DNA of 64,000 nt. It comes from Tritrichomonas musculus. Taxonomy: Eukaryota > Parabasalia > Tritrichomonadida > Tritrichomonadidae. The position numbers and the translations under genes are program-made. Shown here one piece after another: positions 39,926 through 47,814 of this stretch. The notes under the pieces were generated by a model. The model saw only the letters and a list, made by a program, of their open reading frames with translations, had not been told where the DNA came from and did not search any database. Numbering within the stretch: position 1 is the first letter of the stretch; each line of letters begins with the position of its first letter. The stretch covers positions 1,178,001 to 1,242,000 of the forward strand of contig JAPFFF010000009.1 in the NCBI GenBank assembly GCA_039105265.1. The letters are read 5' to 3'.

Positions 39926-42900
39926 TCATATGTTTGATTCATTGATTATCATAATATCATATGTTTGATTATTTTCTACATAATGATACTCTTCATATGA
40001 TGCTGTAGAGAATGAATCAGCTAAATAATCAGGAACATAAACATAACCTGCAGCATCAATTGTTAATGCTTCATTATGACCATTCAGTTCATCTATATAA
40101 TATGCATTATATGTGATTTCTGTTTTATCATCATTTTCATAAGCTAAAACAATTCGTAAATAATGTTTAAATCCATCAGCATCTTCCAATACAACAACAT
40201 ATTCCATATCATATTCATTGTTTTCATTAACAACAGGTTCAATATATATATCAAAAACTGTATTTGAATATCTATTATCCACGTGATAATAATCTTTTGT
40301 TTCATCCATTTCACGATATGTAAATCCTTGGTAGAATTCAGGTAATGATGGTGGTTTTGGAATTAATGAATCTAATACATCTAATCGAGCAGTTAATGAT
40401 GTTATTATTGTTTCTAATTCATTTATTTTTGCTTTCAATTGTTCATTCTCTGATTTCAACACATAATTTGATAATGCTTCATTCACTTCATCTACTGTTG
40501 GATAATTATTTAAATCAATTACTGGTGGTTCATGTTTTAATGCTTCTAATGCTTTTATTCTTTTGTCTAGGTCATCAGTTGTTTCTTTGTATACCAAATC
40601 ATTAATACCTCGTTCACTGATTTTATATTTTACATCATTCGTCGTTATTGTATAAACTACATTTGATTGTTCATTAATATTAAATGTCGTCCATGTTAAA
40701 CATGCTTGATTGTCATCAATAATATCTACACCTCCCTTACCTTCTACCCATTCATCACCTGTCAATTGTGGGTCATCATATGGACTAAATGTTATTTTTA
40801 GATTATGTGAATATTGTTGATTGTCATTCGATGTGAAACTCAATGTAAAACATAAATCACCACAATAAATAGGATGTTCAAATGTTATTATTAAAATATT
40901 TTGTGATTGGTCTTCAGGTAATGTGCAATTATTAATAGCTACATCAACAAAATCAGATAACTTGACCATTCCCTGTAAATCTTTTTTATATGCAACATCA
41001 CGAATTGTATTATTAATATTATCCAATTGATGACATACAACATTAAAACATGGTTTCAATGAATCACGGTAATAAATACAAACATCATTCAACGTCGCAT
41101 ATGACACAATCATCGCATGTGGATTGTTTGCGCTCTCTTCATTATCATCAGCATATAATGAACTGAATTTTGGTTTTACATGAGCAGCATGAATCCATGA
41201 TTTCAATTTAACATATCCATCAGTGTTTGTCATTCTTGTTCCTTCGAATGGAACAGGTGGTAAATTTTCACTATAATCAAGTGCTGCCATTTCAACCTCT
41301 GATGCTTCACCACTCGTTGTTGCTAATCTGGTGTATCCGTTATTAATGAAATTCCTAAGTTTTCCCATCCCAATTGATATATATTTACCTGTTAGCTCAA
41401 GAGTGTTTCCAATCGATAATGCAGTTGATGCAGCTGTTAATACTAAAGCAATATCAGTTTTGATGTTCAATGATTTGACTTTACTCTCGAGATGTGAAAC
41501 TCTATTTTTGACATCAGACATTTCAACATCTAAATTATCAACTCGCTTTGTTATCTTGTCAACATCATAAACTATGACATCTTGTGTATTTGCTACTATA
41601 TTTAAATCACTTCTCATCGTTGTTATATTGTCAGCTGTGATTATTTTTGATGATGTGATATTATAGTCAGTATACAATGTTGTTGCAGCATTTGGATTTG
41701 GAGAGATTGTGTAAAACTGTTGGTCAATGATATATTTGAATGGATTTGTTGTTGGGTCCCAATTAATCTCTTCGATTGGTCTCAACATCTTTCGATTCAA
41801 ATGTAATGTTATGTCTTTCGTTGTTATATTTGAAGCTTCAAATTTAGCTCCTAGTTTTTGAATAACATTTTTTATTGTCTTCAATTTGATGTAATATGCT
41901 TGAGGTCCGCTTGTGTATTCTTCCAGTGGTTCATTAGTAATATACAAATCACAAACGAATTTATTTGTTATACCTCCAATATTGACGAACATATGAAGCT
42001 CTTTCATTCTGTTGATATAACTAATGATGATTTGTTTTTTCAATGCATCACTTTTAGCTTCAACATTAATTGCAACATTTATTTGAGCGTGATAATAGTT
42101 AGCCTCCAAATTACTAAATGAAGTTGTGAATCCACCCAATGATAACATGCTTTTCAATGATGACAATCCATCACGTGCGACATCAAAATGTTCATTATTA
42201 TCATACAATCCATCAAATGTTATCGTTGTTCGTTTGTCTTCTAATATTTGTTTGAAAACTGTTTTATCATCAGTTGTGTCAATATTGAACCAATTTTTGA
42301 TAATGTAATCATTGAATTCATTTTTTTCAAGCGCAATAACGAAATGTCCCTGTTGGTCCCAATGTTTGACCGCATCTATTGCATCTTCAGCTTTTGATTT
42401 CGCTTGTATATTATCACCTACCCATTTATCACCATCCCAAGTCAACAGCCAAGTGTTATTAAAACAATGTTCAGTGAATGTAAATTCCATGCCTGTTGGT
42501 AATGAATAACTATTAGGAATATTAAACGTCATTGAATAATTATCATCAGATTCATTAATATATGACGGTTTATAGAAATACCCAATATTTGATTCATGCA
42601 ACTTCAAAGCATTTCTTGCATTAATGATATCACATTTAATTTCAGGAGTTGTTGATTCAATAGCGTTTTGATTCAAAAGATACATGATTGATATTTCACC
42701 CTGCAGATAACATTTCATTAATTCAATTGATGATTGTTTATCAATAGCTATAAATGGTTCATCATTCCAATCTATAACTTCATGATTAACAATATACGTC
42801 AACGGTGTTTGTAAATGAATCGTAATAACTGGACAATATAATTTATTTTCATCAACGTATATATAAAAATCTTTCATAAATGCTCCAGACTCATCAATGA

Positions 42901-43981
42901 TTTCATTTTTTCTCAACACAATTCGAAACACATTTAGTTTATAATTGATTGTCTTCAATTTATTTATTGTCGTTGATGGTATGTGTTTGATGCTTAATTT
43001 CTTACATTCAATCGAATTATAAATATAATCATTAGTGTATACATCATCATTTTCAATATAATAATATTCATAACCTTGCACATTTCTAAAATTGCTTTCG
43101 ACTGGCTTTAAATCATTAATATCAACACCATTAATCAATCCGTTAACTTGCAAATCATAAGGCATATTCATTTTTCCATAAATCGGTTTTGATTCATCAA
43201 ATGGTCTTTGCATCGGGTCATCAATGATAGGAATTGATAAATCTTTTATTTTTTGGCTTGGGTCTACAATATCATATGATTTTTCAGTTTCATCATTTGA
43301 TGGAGCCCATATTTTCGATAACTCAGTTGTCAATGCTGATTTGCCTTCACTGTACACTGTTTCTATTTTATCCAATGGTGCCATAATTTGTTCAGCATTA
43401 GAACCCCAAACTCTAGTGCTAAAATTAGAAAACGATTGCCATATGTTTTGTATCTCTGGATTAATCGTTGATGTTATATATCCATCGAGATTATTCACTA
43501 ATCCTGCTAATGATGTTAATTGGTCATGTAATCCTCCTTCATCCATACAATGACAGCTATTAATATCATTCACAGCATCAATAATAGCATTAATAACATT
43601 ATTAATTTCAAACATATTTGAATTCGTCCATTGCCACAATTCCAACAATGCATTTGATGATGTTTTAACATTTTTGTCAATCACATTTAGTTTATCATTA
43701 GCGTATTTCAAACTATGATATGTTATTAATGCTTTCAATACTTCATTAACTCCACTTAATGCTGTTTTCTTCAAATATTCAGGGTCGTTTGTTCCAGTTG
43801 ATACCAAATCATTTACTTCATCCTTGTTGTAAATACAATTGAATTTAATTGTATCATTATCATCATTAGTGATATTTATTTGTTCGTTTCCTTCATCATC
43901 TTCACCAACGAAAATCTTAAATCCCTTGTCATTAAAAATTTCAGTTTCTTTAGATTTGTAAGCGTATAACGCAATTGTCAT
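39926..43981 (-). CDS. Giant fibre-like structural protein (element C)
   Basis: A 1351-residue protein, homologous to the region 57937-63231 of element B. Both start [TS]IxLY, share a GKMNMPYDLQVNG/GKYIIKGDLEVNG strand typical of trimeric fibres, the very conserved core TDYNITSSKIITADNITT (about 770 residues in), a coiled coil after it, a Gly/Ala-rich hydrophobic segment, and a C-terminal coiled coil followed by a FYQGF head domain. This architecture suggests a particle spike or fibre that binds the host, but the role is inferred. The start at 43981 is chosen because it aligns with the relative's start and lies 18 bp from the divergent gene. The frame is whole. Confidence 0.65.
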   Translation of the reverse strand: MTIALYAYKSKETEIFNDKGFKIFVGEDDEGNEQINITNDDNDTIKFNCIYNKDEVNDLVSTGTNDPEYLKKTALSGVNEVLKALITYHSLKYANDKLNVIDKNVKTSSNALLELWQWTNSNMFEINNVINAIIDAVNDINSCHCMDEGGLHDQLTSLAGLVNNLDGYITSTINPEIQNIWQSFSNFSTRVWGSNAEQIMAPLDKIETVYSEGKSALTTELSKIWAPSNDETEKSYDIVDPSQKIKDLSIPIIDDPMQRPFDESKPIYGKMNMPYDLQVNGLINGVDINDLKPVESNFRNVQGYEYYYIENDDVYTNDYIYNSIECKKLSIKHIPSTTINKLKTINYKLNVFRIVLRKNEIIDESGAFMKDFYIYVDENKLYCPVITIHLQTPLTYIVNHEVIDWNDEPFIAIDKQSSIELMKCYLQGEISIMYLLNQNAIESTTPEIKCDIINARNALKLHESNIGYFYKPSYINESDDNYSMTFNIPNSYSLPTGMEFTFTEHCFNNTWLLTWDGDKWVGDNIQAKSKAEDAIDAVKHWDQQGHFVIALEKNEFNDYIIKNWFNIDTTDDKTVFKQILEDKRTTITFDGLYDNNEHFDVARDGLSSLKSMLSLGGFTTSFSNLEANYYHAQINVAINVEAKSDALKKQIIISYINRMKELHMFVNIGGITNKFVCDLYITNEPLEEYTSGPQAYYIKLKTIKNVIQKLGAKFEASNITTKDITLHLNRKMLRPIEEINWDPTTNPFKYIIDQQFYTISPNPNAATTLYTDYNITSSKIITADNITTMRSDLNIVANTQDVIVYDVDKITKRVDNLDVEMSDVKNRVSHLESKVKSLNIKTDIALVLTAASTALSIGNTLELTGKYISIGMGKLRNFINNGYTRLATTSGEASEVEMAALDYSENLPPVPFEGTRMTNTDGYVKLKSWIHAAHVKPKFSSLYADDNEESANNPHAMIVSYATLNDVCIYYRDSLKPCFNVVCHQLDNINNTIRDVAYKKDLQGMVKLSDFVDVAINNCTLPEDQSQNILIITFEHPIYCGDLCFTLSFTSNDNQQYSHNLKITFSPYDDPQLTGDEWVEGKGGVDIIDDNQACLTWTTFNINEQSNVVYTITTNDVKYKISERGINDLVYKETTDDLDKRIKALEALKHEPPVIDLNNYPTVDEVNEALSNYVLKSENEQLKAKINELETIITSLTARLDVLDSLIPKPPSLPEFYQGFTYREMDETKDYYHVDNRYSNTVFDIYIEPVVNENNEYDMEYVVVLEDADGFKHYLRIVLAYENDDKTEITYNAYYIDELNGHNEALTIDAAGYVYVPDYLADSFSTASYEEYHYVENNQTYDIMIINESNI

Positions 43982-43999
43982 TTTATTCATTATTAAATT
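43982..43999. promoter_or_regulatory. 18-bp spacer between divergent fibre and penton-like genes (element C)
   Basis: TTTATTCATTATTAAATT separates the two start codons. It contains TTCATTA, like trichomonad initiator sequences, and resembles the 15-bp spacer at 57922-57936 between the same gene pair in element B. A shared bidirectional promoter is inferred. Confidence 0.45.
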
Positions 44000-44758
44000 A
44001 TGTTATATTCTGTTCATTCGAAACCGTCTGATTATAGCACAGTATCATTAAACATTGACATTCCGTGGAAATGTAGTTATATCAAATATTATATTTCATC
44101 CATTAACACAATGTCAAATATTTTATATTCAACGACTGATGACACTTTTGAATTCATTGATGATGAAAAACAATTAATAAAAATAACATTTGAAAATAAA
44201 TATTCATATGAAATCAAAGAATTAATTAAAAAAATGAATTCAACACAAATGAAAAATGATGAATGTGTCAATATTATAACATTTAGTGTAAACGCTGACA
44301 ATACAATAACCATGCTTTCAACAAAAGATATCACAATTAAATCTATAAGTCATCGAATAAAACTATTAACTGGACTATATAACACTACACTACCAATTGA
44401 AATCAAAAATAACACTCCATACATAATTCATGATTTACCAGTTTTAAATTATGCAAATAAATTATATCTTGTCTCACTACAGGGTCAGCCAGTTTATAGT
44501 TCAATTGGTGAAAAGGAATACACACCATCAGTTATTGCAAACATTGATTCAATGATTTTAAATCAAGCTCCACTTATTGTTAATTATGACCAGACAAAGC
44601 CAATAAAAATAAAAACTAATAGCGATTCATTAAAATATCTTGAAATGCGTCTCGTTGATTTTATGTATCAGCCAATTAAACTAATGAGTCCGTTATTCAT
44701 CACAATCAAAATCAAACCATCAACTGATGCAAACGTTGGAGATATCATAAGTAAATAA
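44000..44758 (+). CDS. Penton-like minor capsid candidate (element C)
   Basis: A 252-residue, mostly beta protein without enzyme motifs. It aligns over its whole length with element B's minus-strand gene at 57184-57921: SLNIDIPWKCSYIKYYISSIN, SISHRIKLLTGLYNTTLPI, LYLVSLQGQPVYSSIGEKEY and the ending PLFITIKIKPS. A single beta-barrel protein of this size next to fibre and capsid genes suggests the penton-type minor capsid protein of Polintons; this is inference from size, strand content and context. It is divergent from the fibre gene with 18 bp between. The frame is whole. Confidence 0.55.
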   Translation: MLYSVHSKPSDYSTVSLNIDIPWKCSYIKYYISSINTMSNILYSTTDDTFEFIDDEKQLIKITFENKYSYEIKELIKKMNSTQMKNDECVNIITFSVNADNTITMLSTKDITIKSISHRIKLLTGLYNTTLPIEIKNNTPYIIHDLPVLNYANKLYLVSLQGQPVYSSIGEKEYTPSVIANIDSMILNQAPLIVNYDQTKPIKIKTNSDSLKYLEMRLVDFMYQPIKLMSPLFITIKIKPSTDANVGDIISK

Positions 44759-44760
44759 AT

Positions 44761-45021
44761 TTATTTATGTTCTTCAATTTGTTTCTTCATTTCTATCAAT
44801 TCATTTTTTTTACGTTGACGATATTCTTTCTGTTGTTTCTTCCTTGCTTCCTTTCTCTCTTCATCATTAGCGTATTTGCTTTTTCTTCCACGTTTAACTT
44901 CTGGTTGTGGTTTTGGTTTATCTTCAAATTGTAGATTTTCAATAGACTTTGATTTTTTCATAGATTTAATAATAGGTGTTTGTTTATAATTGGTGAAATC
45001 AATTTCAGTCATTTTAGACAT
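44761..45021 (-). CDS. Small basic, bZIP-like DNA-binding candidate (element C)
   Basis: An 86-residue protein. A hydrophilic N-terminal part is followed by KRGRKSKYANDEERKEARKK, then QQKEYRQRKKNE and a short acidic helix. The same motif occurs in element B at 51472-51750. RGRK is an AT-hook-like core, and the Lys/Arg helix with Arg-x-Arg-Lys-Lys resembles a bZIP basic region without a long zipper. It may condense the element's DNA or regulate its genes. The start at 45021 (MSKMTE) is preferred, following an ATTTTTTTATTG tract. Confidence 0.55.
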   Translation of the reverse strand: MSKMTEIDFTNYKQTPIIKSMKKSKSIENLQFEDKPKPQPEVKRGRKSKYANDEERKEARKKQQKEYRQRKKNELIEMKKQIEEHK

Positions 45022-45032
45022 CAATAAAAAAA

Positions 45033-45323
45033 TCATTTATTATTTTTGATTGGGTTATAAATCAATCTATACGTTCGACCATTACAACATTCATCTATAA
45101 TATACTCATCAATATTAAATGTTTCATCAGTGAACATTTTTATTTTTGTCTCTTCTTTTAATTTCTTCATTTGTTGACTCAATGTCTTATCATCTCGTTT
45201 CAACAGAACACTCAATGGTTGAAAATAAATTAATTCGATTCGTTCGTATTCTTTTGGTATTGGTGTGTAATCAATTGGGTCAGTTAATCGTTTCATTTGT
45301 GATATCAATAAATTATATTTCAT
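45033..45323 (-). CDS. Unknown protein starting in the right inverted end (element C)
   Basis: A frame that begins within the terminal repeat and ends at 45033. Unique sequence from about residue 28 reads ERIELIYFQPLSVLLKRDD and later ETFNIDEYIIDECCNGRTYR; no domain is recognised. The start is uncertain: in-frame ATGs lie at 45323 and further up to 45446, deeper in the repeat. The part after the repeat has normal amino acid composition and may be a real small gene. Confidence 0.4.
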   Translation of the reverse strand: MKYNLLISQMKRLTDPIDYTPIPKEYERIELIYFQPLSVLLKRDDKTLSQQMKKLKEETKIKMFTDETFNIDEYIIDECCNGRTYRLIYNPIKNNK

Positions 45324-45554
45324 TTGTGGTTTATGTGATGAATGACAATTTATGAATATCATTTGTTGTATCAATAAATGAATAACGACAATACTGTCAT
45401 CAGCGACGATATACATTAAACATAAGCGCCACGAGACGTTTAACATGACATCTCTTCTTGATTGTCATTTTGTCGTTTTCGTTATTAAAATAGACCAAAA
45501 GTGTAAGTTTCATGTGTGTAGTGTGGTGTGAAACACCCACTACCATATCTAACT
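45245..45554 (-). repeat. Right 310-bp terminal inverted repeat of element C
   Basis: Inverted copy of 37654-37963. It ends at 45554 and is followed by the TCATT duplication at 45555-45559. Confidence 0.9.
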
Positions 45555-45559
45555 TCATT

Positions 45560-45884
45560 CCCTGGATATAGGTTGTTAAGGACAAGAGACAAAAGGATTA
45601 AAGTAGCTGAAAGACTAAATGAAGGTAAAGAAGGTATTATTGAACGAATATATAACTTTGATGAAGATACTGGTAAGTATGATTTAAAATGGGAAGGAGT
45701 CGAAGGTGATGATGCCTTTGCTAGACAAACTATTAGAGATGTAAGGAGAGGTAATCCATTAGTACTTGGTACAGCAGAAAGACAATATTGGTTGGAACAA
45801 AAGAAAAATTATGAACGACAAATTAAAGCAGGTCAAAAGGTTGAGGGCAAACCAATACCAGATAAAATTATGAAATACATTTAA
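45560..45884 (+). pseudogene. Element B integrase, part right of the element C insertion
   Basis: A C-terminal portion with a chromo-like stretch (GIIERIYNFDEDTG, YDLKWEGVEGDD) followed by a charged helical tail. Chromo- or SH3-like tails are usual at the end of Maverick integrases and help choose insertion sites. It begins right after the duplication that bounds element C. Fossil part of the same gene as 37305-37653; the packaging ATPase follows after 10 bp. Confidence 0.6.
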
Positions 45885-45894
45885 AAATTTGTAA

Positions 45895-46761
45895 ATGGAT
45901 GAACCCCCAAATGCAGAACTCATAAATAAAGTAGAAACATTGATTAAAGAGACCTTACAGAAGAACATGAAAGAGATAGATGGTGCTTTGATTAAACCAT
46001 TATCACCTGATTATCCTTTTAGCACAAATGGTATATACTTTTTAATTGGTAAACCAGGTGCTGGTAAAAGTTTTTGGATATGGAGACATATTATGATAAC
46101 AGAGAGGTTGTTTAAACATCCATACTACCAAAAGATAATATTTTTCTCAAGCTCTGGTAAAATGGATAAAACAGCTGAAACACTTAATACACAAATACGA
46201 TCAAGAATCGATTATGTAAAGGAAAGAGAATTAATGAGTTATCTTAAAAGACATCTTCGAAGAAAGATAAAGTATTATGCTATTGTCAAGTATGTATTAT
46301 CTCGAATGAAAGAGACCAATGACGAAATGAGGAGGCTCATTGAGAAGAATCATTTAAATGAGCTCAATGATAAAATTATATATATAGCCAATAAGTTAGT
46401 CAAATATGAAACATCATCATATCCATATAACACATTATTGATACTAGATGATTGTGCAGGTAGTGATTTATTAAAGAATGGTAATAGTGAATTTATCAAG
46501 TTGTTAACCAAGACAAGACACTATAATTTAACATGTATCATGGCTATCCAAACTATTCGATTTGTTCATATGAATGCGAAAAGGTTAGCAACAGATATAA
46601 TATGTTATACAGGATATAGTGAGGAAGATTTTACTAGCTTGTTGCAACAAACTAATAACTCATTAAATACGAAGCAGACAGTAGCTGAATACTTACAACA
46701 TAAAGAACCACATGAAAAATTCGTAATGAATATTTCTGCTAATAAGTACTATTTCGAATAA
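45895..46761 (+). CDS. A32-like (FtsK/HerA) DNA-packaging ATPase (element B)
   Basis: A 288-residue ATPase of the type that pumps genomes into capsids in Polintons, virophages and NCLDVs. Walker A is GKPGAGKS at residues 52-59, Walker B is LLILDDCAG near 182-190, and a Gln-containing motif (CIMAIQT) near 216 fits the sensor of the FtsK-HerA group. Between them is a Lys/Arg-rich helical insert. The frame looks whole. It opens the virion-gene block and is followed by a small Gly-rich protein and a basic protein before the major capsid gene. Confidence 0.85.
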   Translation: MDEPPNAELINKVETLIKETLQKNMKEIDGALIKPLSPDYPFSTNGIYFLIGKPGAGKSFWIWRHIMITERLFKHPYYQKIIFFSSSGKMDKTAETLNTQIRSRIDYVKERELMSYLKRHLRRKIKYYAIVKYVLSRMKETNDEMRRLIEKNHLNELNDKIIYIANKLVKYETSSYPYNTLLILDDCAGSDLLKNGNSEFIKLLTKTRHYNLTCIMAIQTIRFVHMNAKRLATDIICYTGYSEEDFTSLLQQTNNSLNTKQTVAEYLQHKEPHEKFVMNISANKYYFE

Positions 46762-46778
46762 TTTTTAATTTTTTAAAA

Positions 46779-47234
46779 ATGGGAATTGAACGTCATTCAG
46801 TAGAAGATTATTGGAAGCCAAATTATTCCAAAAAGCAACAATTTTCTCCATGGCAAGAGATAATAAAAGGAGGAGTAGGACTAGGTGGTAAGTTATTAAT
46901 GGGAGCAGCAGATAGTTTTACTGGAGGTCTTGCAAGTAAAATATTGGATGCTTCAGCAGGTGGATTAACCAAGCATGCTGGTGTTATTGGTTCAGTTGCG
47001 AGAGGTATTGGTGAAAGCTACTTGAGCGATAGTACAAGAAATAAATTAGCAAACATAGCTGACACAGCATTAAAATATGTCCCAGATGGAAAAGTGAAAA
47101 CTGCCTTATCATCAATTAATAAATCTGCAAAAGGTGAATCAGTTGGAGCACCTCTTGAAAAGCCAACATTTTCGTCTAGATCATTACAAGAGAGTGAATT
47201 TACTACCAACAATCGGGCGAGAACCTACATCTAA
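46779..47234 (+). CDS. Small Gly/Ala-rich virion-type protein (element B)
   Basis: A 151-residue protein. The middle (residues ~28-85) is Gly/Ala/Ser-rich and hydrophobic (GGVGLGGKLLMGAADSFTGG, SVARGIGESYLSD), and both ends are hydrophilic. Such proteins near Polinton capsid genes are thought to correspond to adenovirus pVI/pX-type minor proteins that act on membranes or DNA. The 84-residue protein at 2469-2723 in element A is similar in character. The assignment is from composition and position. Confidence 0.5.
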   Translation: MGIERHSVEDYWKPNYSKKQQFSPWQEIIKGGVGLGGKLLMGAADSFTGGLASKILDASAGGLTKHAGVIGSVARGIGESYLSDSTRNKLANIADTALKYVPDGKVKTALSSINKSAKGESVGAPLEKPTFSSRSLQESEFTTNNRARTYI

Positions 47235-47281
47235 TGAAAACTCAAAAAAACTAAATTTTTGGACTTTTTTGTTTATTTTAA

Positions 47282-47797
47282 ATGTCAAAACATCTAACAG
47301 GTTCTAAGAGACTTGCAGTTATTCATAAATGGTTGAATGGAAGGGATGACCCAGATTGGGAAGTTTTACCTACAAAAACCAAAGACAAGTATATTGTAAA
47401 ACAGCGAAAAACTCCAATAACTCGAGAATATCAAGAAAACTCAGACAGTGAAGAACATGAGGAACTTGAAGAAAAGCCAAGAAAGCCATTAAGTTCGAAA
47501 GCTGCACGAAAACCTCCAAAACCTCGAAAAACTCAACAAAGCCAAGTTTATGATCCTACTGTGAATGAGGAAATACTAAAACAGCTAAAATCACTAGGTG
47601 AAGAAATGAAGATAAGTCGAGAGAAGAAAGAACAGAGACGTATGATAAAGGAGGTTGTTGATAAAAGGATGAGTAAATCAAGACAACAGTATGTTCCTGA
47701 AGAACCACTACAACAATATGAAGAAGAACAACAACCTCAATATATACCTATGAGACCTATAGGTAGGAGAAATCGCATCTTTGAAGATATGATGTAA
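47282..47797 (+). CDS. Basic helical protein, Maverick-conserved (element B)
   Basis: A 171-residue protein: a basic N-terminal part, a Pro/Lys-rich middle (AARKPPKPRKTQQSQ), a charged helix (LKSLGEEMKISREKKEQRRM), a Gln/Glu linker and the ending IGRRNRIFEDMM. The same ending and helix occur in the Maverick scrap at 10377-10825, so the gene is conserved between elements. Basic proteins at this place might be core or scaffold proteins. Not otherwise recognised. A T-rich tract ending TTTAAATG precedes the start. Confidence 0.55.
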   Translation: MSKHLTGSKRLAVIHKWLNGRDDPDWEVLPTKTKDKYIVKQRKTPITREYQENSDSEEHEELEEKPRKPLSSKAARKPPKPRKTQQSQVYDPTVNEEILKQLKSLGEEMKISREKKEQRRMIKEVVDKRMSKSRQQYVPEEPLQQYEEEQQPQYIPMRPIGRRNRIFEDMM

Positions 47798-47814
47798 ATT
47801 TTTTTCTATCTAAA

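Larger units (their letters stand above)
37654..45554. mobile_element. Maverick element C, young, nested in element B's integrase gene
   Basis: A 7901-bp Maverick-family element with 310-bp inverted ends (37654-37963 and 45245-45554), identical by eye, starting AGTTAGATATGG. It is flanked by a 5-bp direct duplication TCATT (37649-37653 and 45555-45559), the size usual for Mavericks. Parts: a DNA polymerase fragment, a GIY-YIG/T5orf172-type gene, a small unknown gene, a giant fibre-like gene, a divergent penton-like gene, a basic DNA-binding-like gene and an unknown gene reaching into the right end. Integrase, ATPase and major capsid genes were not recognised inside it, so it probably depended on helpers. 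Identical ends mean it is young. Confidence 0.85.

Noticed and set aside
40345-43553. Several plus-strand frames opposite the element C fibre gene
   Set aside because: Antisense of a long, well-supported gene, without own motifs.
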